From Pseudoalteromonas aliena SW19 (GTDB lineage Bacteria > Pseudomonadota > Gammaproteobacteria > Enterobacterales > Alteromonadaceae), in assembly GCF_014905615.1 (NCBI RefSeq), contig NZ_AQGU01000025.1, positions 682,001-746,000 of the forward strand: a stretch of 64,000 nucleotides of DNA, given 5' to 3'. Position 1 is the first letter of the stretch. Each line of letters starts with the position of its first letter. Below, piece by piece: positions 1-7,300 of this stretch. Both the position numbers and the translations under genes were made by a program. The notes under the pieces are model-generated. The model saw nothing but the letters and a program-made list of their open reading frames with translations. It ran no database searches and was not told the DNA's origin.

Positions 1-338
1 CACACCATGAGTTACAAGCAGATCAAGCACAGCTTGAGCAGCTGCTCATAAACTTATTAAAAAATGCGCATGAGTCAGGCTCTAACATCACCGAAATACA
101 TATTCAGGTTGAATGCGTTACACAAGCGTGTGTTATTAATGTCAGTGACTGCGGTAAAGGAATGAGCGAACAAGTAATGGCAAATGCTTTAGTGCCTTTT
201 TATTCAACAAAAAGCACGGGGAGCGGTTTGGGGCTTGCCCTGTGCAGAGAAATTGCAGAAGCGCATCAAGGGCATATCAGTTTGCATAACAAAATAGAGG
301 GCGGCTTAAATGTGCAGATAAGCCTTCCCTATTCATAA
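1..338 (+). CDS. Sensor histidine kinase, C-terminal fragment
   Basis: The reading frame is open from the window edge to the TAA at 336-338 and encodes the last ~111 residues of a histidine kinase ATP-binding (HATPase_c) domain. The N box (QLLINLLKNAHES), the G1 box (VSDCGKGM) and the F/G2 region (PFYSTKSTGSGLGLAL) are all visible and intact, so the fragment should bind ATP and phosphorylate an upstream histidine. The sensor and dimerisation domains lie outside the window, so the signal cannot be inferred. A hairpin terminator follows within 25 bp, so this is probably the last gene of its operon. Confidence 0.9.
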   Translation, partial: HHELQADQAQLEQLLINLLKNAHESGSNITEIHIQVECVTQACVINVSDCGKGMSEQVMANALVPFYSTKSTGSGLGLALCREIAEAHQGHISLHNKIEGGLNVQISLPYS

Positions 339-359
339 ATTCACGAAAATTAAAAACAA

Positions 360-384
360 CAAAGCCACTTAAAAAGTGGCTTTG
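360..384. terminator. Bidirectional hairpin terminator between kinase and grxD
   Basis: Perfect arms AAAGCCACTT (361-370) and AAGTGGCTTT (374-383) enclose a 3-base loop. The gap lies between two convergent genes, and the A/T runs at both ends let the hairpin serve either strand. Confidence 0.8.
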
Positions 385-415
385 TGTTTAGAGAAGCTTA
401 ATAACCTTTAATCGA

Positions 416-754
416 TTATTCTGCGTCAGCTTCTTTATATTTAGCGGCAGTTTCTGTAATTAACGGCTGTAATTCACCGCGTTGAAACATTTCGATAATA
501 ATGTCACAACCACCAACTAATTCACCATCTACCCAAAGCTGTGGGAATGTTGGCCAATTAGCATATGCTGGAAGCTCAGCACGAATGTCTGGATTAAGTA
601 AAATATCAACGTATGCAAATGGTTCACCACATGACATTAACGCTTGTGATGCTTGTGAAGAAAAACCACAATTTGGTAATTTAGGTGACCCTTTCATGAA
701 AAGGATTATTGGGTTTTCTGAAATTTGCTGTTTAATTTTATCAATGGTTTCCAT
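416..754 (-). CDS. grxD: Monothiol glutaredoxin Grx4
   Basis: This 112-residue protein is a CGFS-type monothiol glutaredoxin that carries glutathione-ligated [2Fe-2S] clusters in the cytoplasm and works in Fe-S trafficking and iron sensing. The CGFS active site is at residues 29-32, after the conserved MKGSP stretch. The cis-Pro region (WPTFPQLWV) and the GG-CD glutathione-binding loop (GELVGGCDII) are also present. Length matches the family (about 110-115). It is a single gene facing away from sodB, which has an iron cofactor, but no shared regulation can be seen. Confidence 0.95.
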   Translation of the reverse strand: METIDKIKQQISENPIILFMKGSPKLPNCGFSSQASQALMSCGEPFAYVDILLNPDIRAELPAYANWPTFPQLWVDGELVGGCDIIIEMFQRGELQPLITETAAKYKEADAE

Positions 755-894
755 CTACAACCTCAAAGTAACGATAGCTAAATACACTTAGGTCTTGAAA
801 ATAACACATCGTGACCATAAATATATAACTTAAATGGGCAAATAAAGCCGCAATTGAAATAGTCTTTCGCAATAGCATTGCTGTTTGCTTAAAC

Positions 895-911
895 TTGAGT
901 AAAATACTCAA
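895..911. promoter_or_regulatory. 7-bp-arm palindrome upstream of sodB
   Basis: TTGAGTA-AAA-TACTCAA is a perfect inverted repeat about 110 bp before the sodB start. A TATAGT at 916-921 could be a -10 box next to it. It may be an operator or promoter element; no regulator is assigned. Confidence 0.35.
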
Positions 912-1019
912 CAATTATAGTAACACTATATTACCGCTTGGTATAGATAAGTGCTCTGTTTCAACAGGCATTACGTATTACCAAATGGACTATCAACCAA
1001 AGAAAACGGAGATAAAAAA

Positions 1020-1601
1020 ATGGCATTTGAACTACCGTCACTACCATATGCAATCGACGCACTTGAGCCACATATTTCAAAAGAAACACTAGAGTTTCAC
1101 CATGGCAAACACCACAACACATACGTGGTTAAGCTTAACGGTTTGATCCCTGGTACTGAGTTTGAAAACAAATCTCTAGAAGAGATCGTATGTTCATCAG
1201 AAGGCGGCGTATTTAACAACGCAGCACAAATCTGGAACCATACCTTTTACTGGAACAGCTTATCTCCAAACGGCGGCGGCGAGCCTACTGGCGCAGTTGC
1301 TGATGCAATTAACGCTAAATGGGGTTCTTTTGATGCGTTTAAAACTGCATTAAACGACAAAGCAGTAAATAACTTTGGTTCAAGCTGGACGTGGTTAGTT
1401 AAGCTTGCTGATGGTTCACTAGACATCGTTAATACATCTAACGCTGCTACACCATTAACAGATGATGGCGTTACTCCAATCCTTACTGTGGATTTATGGG
1501 AACACGCTTACTACATTGATTACCGTAACGTGCGTCCAGATTACCTTAAAGGTTTTTGGTCACTTGTTAACTGGGAATTCGCGAACACTAACTTCGCTTA
1601 A
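1020..1601 (+). CDS. sodB: Iron superoxide dismutase
   Basis: The 193-residue product converts superoxide to oxygen and hydrogen peroxide in the cytoplasm. The metal ligands H27, H74, D158 and H162 (in [11 protein letters not shown]) are all present. Gln70 in the [11 protein letters not shown] segment, with no Gln/His at the Mn-type position, fits an iron enzyme. The ATG at 1020 is chosen because GGAG (1008-1011) lies 8 bases upstream and the protein then begins [10 protein letters not shown] as in the family; the open frame extends upstream to 951 without homology. A strong terminator follows, so it is monocistronic. Confidence 0.97.
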   Translation: MAFELPSLPYAIDALEPHISKETLEFHHGKHHNTYVVKLNGLIPGTEFENKSLEEIVCSSEGGVFNNAAQIWNHTFYWNSLSPNGGGEPTGAVADAINAKWGSFDAFKTALNDKAVNNFGSSWTWLVKLADGSLDIVNTSNAATPLTDDGVTPILTVDLWEHAYYIDYRNVRPDYLKGFWSLVNWEFANTNFA

Positions 1602-1622
1602 TTAGCCTTTAAACGCTAATTT

Positions 1623-1649
1623 AAAAAAGACGCTTCAGCGTCTTTTTTT
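1623..1649 (+). terminator. Rho-independent terminator of sodB
   Basis: AAAAAAGACGC-TTCA-GCGTCTTTTTT: an 11-bp stem with a 4-base loop and a T run, 22 bp after the sodB stop. Confidence 0.9.
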
Positions 1650-1718
1650 GTCTCTAATTGCCCACCTGCCATTTTTATATTCGCGTAATTCGCTATCTAA
1701 GCCAACAGGAATAAGTAA

Positions 1719-1911
1719 CCTGAACTCTGGATAATAAATCTATCTCAAGCAGCTATTTTCAGCGCTAACTGCGTTGAATTTACTTGCAATAGGCCCGCTA
1801 TTGACGCGCAAATTCGCCTTGTTTTCACTAAAAATCTCTGGCTAGAGAAAATAAATTTAAATATCACCATGATTCAATAGGTTAGTAAATTTCTTAACCA
1901 GAGTTCAGGTT
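1719..1911. mobile_element. MITE-like element, family A, 193 bp, complete copy
   Basis: The ends are inverted repeats (CCTGAACTCTGG at 1719-1730; CCAGAGTTCAGG at 1898-1909), and identical AAGTAA repeats flank the element (1713-1718 and 1912-1917). A second copy near 12.5 kb has the same ends but different flanking repeats, so the flanks look like target duplications. It has no coding capacity and fills most of the 382-bp gap between sodB and pbpC. The mobilising transposase is not in the window. Confidence 0.85.
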
Positions 1912-1983
1912 AAGTAATAAATCATTGCTCTTAGCTAATAGAGCGTTTTAATGCTTTGCTTTTTGAGCAACAATCATTTTATT

Positions 1984-4353
1984 TTACTGAACCAGTTTTA
2001 CGCGCAGTGTTGTTGAAGAGCTTCGCCCTAAGTTATCAACAACTTTCACCTCAAATATTCCGATTTTTGGCTGCCAGAAAAACGCCGTATCGCGTTCTAC
2101 TTTACCTACAAAGCTATTGTTTACAAACCAATATAAAGCACTTGAGTCTGTGTCGGTAGTTGCTGTAAATGGTAAACTTTCTTGTGTTAATTTACTGGCT
2201 CTTAAGGTGTAACTGATCAAGTTGCTTGGAGATGTAATTGTCGGCGCTGAGCCCAAAGTGCTCGTATCATTAATTGCACAAGAAGCAAGGTAAGCTGGAG
2301 GTTGGCGTTTTACGATGCCTGCTTGTTTAAATAATCTAATTAAGTCTGATGGCCAAAACTCATACACGGCTTTTGTTGTTGTCGATTCGTCAAAGCGGCA
2401 TGCTCTTGCCCCCGATGCTTTATCGATAAAAATTTCTCGATGCACATCAGAGATTTTAATCGGTGATTTACCAGGAATAAAAAGCCCTTTTTGAGTTTTA
2501 GGGCAATGAACATTAGGCAAATCACCTGTTGTTGAGCAAATATCTACTTTTTCGATATTTAAGCCGCCCCGCTTTATATCGCCTTTTATTAATCCGTAGC
2601 TTTCTAATGAGCGAATTATTTCAAAAAATAAAGGGGCTGCGGCTTGTCGGCCAATAAAAGAAGGATGCCCTTCGCCTGAAAAATTACCGACCCAGGTTGC
2701 TAACACATAAGGGCCTACAATACCGACTGACCATGCATCACGAAAAGCAAATGAAGTGCCTGTTTTCCAATAAATAGGGTACATTTTCCGGCTCTGCTGT
2801 TGAAAAGATATTTCATCAACTGCGTTGTTTTTACTTAACATCTGTAGCGTTAAATAAGCGGCTTCGGGGCTAAGTAAACGTTTCTTGGTATTATTTTTAA
2901 GATCGCGCTCAGGCTCTTGTTGTAAAATAATCTCGTTTTGATACATCCCTAAGTTAGCTAACATAGCGTATAGTTTGACCAGCTCTAACATCGTGACTTC
3001 GTTGCCACCTAATGCCAAAGCCAACCCATAAAACTCTTTAGGCTGTAACTTTTTTATATCAGCCGCAACAAGTAAGTCATAGAGTCCCACTTTTTTTAAA
3101 CGATACATTAGATTGACGGCAGGCACGTTTCGACTTAGCACTAAGGAATCAGTCGCCGATATAGGTCCTAAAAACTGCTGATCGTAGTTTTCTGGGGTAT
3201 AGCCACCAAAGCGTTTAGGAGCATCTTTAACCAGCGATAATGGATGAATTAATCCTTCGTCTATTGCCAGAGCATAAATAAAAGGTTTAAGAGTAGAGCC
3301 TGGCGAACGTTTTGCGCGCGTACCGTTTACTTGTCCACTGATTGTATTATTAAAAAAATCAACTGAGCCTAATTCAGCGACTATTTCCATCGTTTGATAA
3401 TTCAATAAAATAGCAGATGTGTTAGTGATCCCTTCTCTTTCGCGTCTCTTTATATAACTTTTTCCATGACGCTCCAACAGCTTTTGCAAGCTTAAATTTA
3501 TTGTTGTTTTATACTCTGTGGGCTCAAGGTGCGGGAATTCACTTTGCAGGTTATTAATAAAGTGTGGCGCTTCAAAAGGCAGCTCGGAGGATGAATGAAC
3601 GCTAATGGGCAGCTGCATTGTAGCACTCCAGTTTTTATCACTAGGGTGCGCTTCAAGCCACCGAGAAAATAGTGTTTGTCTTGCATCTAATAGTATTGCT
3701 TTAGCTGATTGCTTAATTGGGTTTCGTTTGCTTGGATTTTGCGGCACTAGACTCAGTAATAATGATTCAGGTAAGTTGAGCTCAAATGCTGGTTTTTTAA
3801 AATAAATTAAACTTGCAGCCCCAATACCTTCTATATTTGAGCCATAAGGCGCTAAATTAAAATACGCTTCTAATATCTGTTTTTTATTGTAGTGACGCTC
3901 TATTTGTAAGGCACGAAAAATCTGTTCTATTTTCCCCAAAACAACATGTGTATTCATACCAAAATGCAACCGAGCGACTTGCATTGTTATTGTTGATGCC
4001 CCAACGCGGCGACTTCTTTTAATATAGCTGGTGTAAAATGCTTTTGCTAAAGCAATAAAATCTATGCCAATATGCTGATAAAAATATTGATCTTCATACA
4101 ACAAAGTCGCTTGTTGAACGCTTAAAGGAATTTTTTCGATGGGCGTCCATAATCTATACCGATCATCGGTGGCTAAATTTAAGCGTAATAACTTACCGCT
4201 GCTGTCGTAAAATGCCGTTGAGTAAGTGGTTGATTGAGTTATGTCTGGCTTTGGAACAAAGACATACCACAGCACTGCAAGCAATGCTGTGGTCAATAAA
4301 AATAACTTGATCCGCACGCTGTATTTCTTATTTAGCGGCAGTAACATCAACAT
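1984..4353 (-). CDS. pbpC: Penicillin-binding protein 1C (bifunctional transglycosylase/transpeptidase)
   Basis: This 789-residue class A PBP polymerises and cross-links peptidoglycan from the periplasmic face. A transmembrane segment spans residues 15-33. The GT51 glycosyltransferase domain follows, with catalytic Glu87 (EDQYFYQHIGID), GASTITMQ and the RxALQIE helix. The transpeptidase domain has the nucleophile S353 in STLK, SRN, and KTGTS. A C-terminal BiPBP_C-like beta domain ends the protein. Its first codons overlap the last codons of the macroglobulin gene by 26 bp in another frame, so translation is probably coupled. E. coli pairs pbpC with the macroglobulin gene yfhM in the same way. 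Confidence 0.95.
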   Translation of the reverse strand: MLMLLPLNKKYSVRIKLFLLTTALLAVLWYVFVPKPDITQSTTYSTAFYDSSGKLLRLNLATDDRYRLWTPIEKIPLSVQQATLLYEDQYFYQHIGIDFIALAKAFYTSYIKRSRRVGASTITMQVARLHFGMNTHVVLGKIEQIFRALQIERHYNKKQILEAYFNLAPYGSNIEGIGAASLIYFKKPAFELNLPESLLLSLVPQNPSKRNPIKQSAKAILLDARQTLFSRWLEAHPSDKNWSATMQLPISVHSSSELPFEAPHFINNLQSEFPHLEPTEYKTTINLSLQKLLERHGKSYIKRREREGITNTSAILLNYQTMEIVAELGSVDFFNNTISGQVNGTRAKRSPGSTLKPFIYALAIDEGLIHPLSLVKDAPKRFGGYTPENYDQQFLGPISATDSLVLSRNVPAVNLMYRLKKVGLYDLLVAADIKKLQPKEFYGLALALGGNEVTMLELVKLYAMLANLGMYQNEIILQQEPERDLKNNTKKRLLSPEAAYLTLQMLSKNNAVDEISFQQQSRKMYPIYWKTGTSFAFRDAWSVGIVGPYVLATWVGNFSGEGHPSFIGRQAAAPLFFEIIRSLESYGLIKGDIKRGGLNIEKVDICSTTGDLPNVHCPKTQKGLFIPGKSPIKISDVHREIFIDKASGARACRFDESTTTKAVYEFWPSDLIRLFKQAGIVKRQPPAYLASCAINDTSTLGSAPTITSPSNLISYTLRASKLTQESLPFTATTDTDSSALYWFVNNSFVGKVERDTAFFWQPKIGIFEVKVVDNLGRSSSTTLRVKLVQ

Positions 4354-7300
4354 GGCCAGACTGAGAGTGCGCTTTTACACTGAGATCATACATAGACTCT
4401 GCATAAACCGGCGGCACTACAAAGCGACCTGCCGCAGTCACTTTCACTTTATACGTTAGCTCGGTCATCATATCGCCAAAGTCACCATAAAATATCACTC
4501 GATCTTCGCGAATATCGGTATATTCAGACTGCCAATGATTGTATTTATTACGCACGCTGTCTCTTAGTATTTCAAAGCCACCTGGGAGCAAATCAATAAT
4601 GGCAACATCCGAGATATTTTTACCCGTTGTGCTACGCACACGTAATACAACATTAAGCTCTGCACCTTGGACAACACTCGATACATTTTTGCCGCTGTCA
4701 TCTTGATATTCTCGAGTCACTTCTAAACCATTGCTTAAGGCTTGTTGAGGTAAATGTGTATCAAATCCAGCTTGACTCATCATATAAAACGAACGAGGCG
4801 CAGCCAAAATATCGAGTTGCTCTACGTCGGTTAAAAATGATGCTTTTGGATAAGGTGCATGAGTTACTGTTAATGTTTCGGTTGTGCCTTTTTGAGTTGT
4901 CGCTTTGATTTTAACATCATCAGATTGCGTTGCTAAAAGCACAACGTTTGAATAAGCGCTCATTGCTAATACTGACCAAGCAGATGACAAGGTGTTGTAA
5001 CGTCCTTCAAAAATAGGTTTAACCACATTCAATAAGTCATCTTTTGTTAGTTGCTTTAAACGCTCTGGAAAATGTTTTGATAACAAATAAATATATTGCC
5101 CGTCATGTGCAAGGCGTGAATCATAAGGACCCCAAGTCACTGACTGAGTATCATCGCCTATTTTGTAGCCATCAATGAGTGCGTGTGCTTTATCGCTGGC
5201 GCGCATTAGCTGATAAGTCGCTCCCATAAATGCTGACGATATATCTTGCTGCCATGCTTTAGTGCTATCAGCATTAAAGCTTTTTTCTAGATCAGATAAA
5301 TAATTTGTGGTTACTTCACCTTGGCGAGTTAACAAATAGATAGCGTAAGCGCGGTTTCTGTTATTAGTTGCCAACAAGCCGCTCGCTATATTGCGGACAC
5401 CTTCAAACCCCATACCCCACATGTCATTTGGGATGGCTACACCAGCTTCTTTGGCATCCAACAAAAAGTGCATAACGTAAAGAGAAGAATAAATTGATGC
5501 GCTCGTATTACCAGGCCACAGCATAAATCGCCCATCGGGTAATTGACGTTTACGAAGTGTATCGATTAAGTTATTTATACGACTGTGTTTTTCAGCCACA
5601 TTACCCATATAGCTCGGGTGTTCTAAATAATCGAGCACCGGAAATACACTGCTGACCACTTGCTCAGTGCACATATGAGGGAAGTTATCTAAGTAGCTTA
5701 TCAGCCCATCGACCAAAGCTAACGGACTTTTCGATGCCGTTATATTTCCTTGCGCCAAGCTAGAGTATAGCTTTCTGGGCACTGTGAGGTGTTGTTTACC
5801 TGACTCGGTAAAGCCACTGTCAAAGCTGCTAACAAAAGCAACTGCAGGGCGAATACTCAACGTCGCTGTTCGCTGGCTCACGTGCTCACCCGATGCAGCT
5901 GTAAAAGTAATTGAGGCAGCGCCTAATTTATCGAGTACTCTAACCCGAAAGGTCAATGTGTCTTCTGCGTTTTCATCAATGTTTAACGTTAATTGCGCAT
6001 CGCTTAGTATTTCAAGATTATCAGATTCAAGGGCTTTCACCGCAATTGAAAGCTGCTTACCTGAATCTTCAACAGTATTAGCAACACCTAGTGTAATATC
6101 AAATTCATCTCCAGGCGCTGCTGTAGCTAATACATTTGGCGTTAATACAAACGGCCCTTTTACAAGCGTTGTACTTTGTTTAACACCTACGCCATTGTCA
6201 TTAACCGCAACAGCCATAACACGTAACTGACCTGCAAATGTATCAGGAATAGTAAAGGTCAGTTCCTTGCTTTTAGTGTCTGGCGTTAAAATACCTGACC
6301 AAAATGCGACTGGTTTTTCTACTTTTCGAGAAAATGGATTTAGCTGTTTACTCTCAAAGCTTGACGCCATAAGCCCAGCATAACCGCCACCTGCGGAGGC
6401 AAGCTCTCGCACTAATTGAAAGTCAGGTAAAATAAGATCAACAATTTGCATTGTGCCTACTTCTAATGCACGCTTTTGTAAAAAATGGTTTAACGGCTTT
6501 GGTGTTTGGTACTGAGCAACTTGTAAAATCCCTTCGTCTATTGCAAATATAAGCATACGCGATGGCTTACTTGCACTGTATGAAATAACTAAATCGTCAC
6601 CAGGTTTTACTTTGTCAGGTATGTTTACATCCAGTTTTATTTCTCGTTTACTGCGATCAATAACAAACGGCTTTACGGCATAGCTCAATGGGCTGGTAAA
6701 TATTTCTCGAGACTCAAGGCTTCGCACAAAAGACACATTAATATAAGCATTACCTTCGATACCTTTAGGTAGCGTTATTGTTTGTATGCTGCTTGTTGTT
6801 TTACTACTAAACCATTTAAAAGCATGTACTTTATTGGTTTCAATTGTAATTAAGCCTGAGCCGGTATAAGGCGCGACGATGCTCATTTCTATTGTTTCGC
6901 CAGGCTTGTAATCTTTTTTGTTTAATTGAAGTTGTAGCTCAGCATTTTTTTCAAGTTTACCCGCTAAATTACCTGTACCGGTTACCGTAAACGACACTCT
7001 ACTGACCGTATTGCCTTGGCTATCAACCAACTCGGCTAAATAATCACCTGGTTCATCGGTTGGTAGAATAAAATCTGTTCCATCCTCACTAATATAAAAT
7101 GCATCTGTTGTGAGTTGCTTATTTTTTTGTACCGATTGGTATTTATACGTTCCATTACTTTGCTGAACCAATGTGGATACATATTGTTGTTCAATTAAAT
7201 TTAACGATAACCCATCGCGGGCAACAAGTTCAGCGTCTGAGTTAATGTTAATAAATCGAACGACTCGTTTGGATTTTTTAGATATGTAACTTAAATCGCC

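Noticed and set aside
501-791. Open frame opposite grxD
   Set aside because: It is antisense to a fully conserved gene, has no family resemblance and no ribosome site; a shadow frame.
951-1019. N-terminal extension of sodB
   Set aside because: The 23 extra residues are unlike the enzyme family, and GGAG sits correctly before the ATG at 1020.
1716-1912. Autonomous insertion sequence
   Set aside because: None of the repeat elements has a transposase frame; they are too short and non-coding.
5784-6230. 148-codon frame opposite the macroglobulin gene
   Set aside because: It is antisense to conserved macroglobulin domains, with no recognisable protein features.
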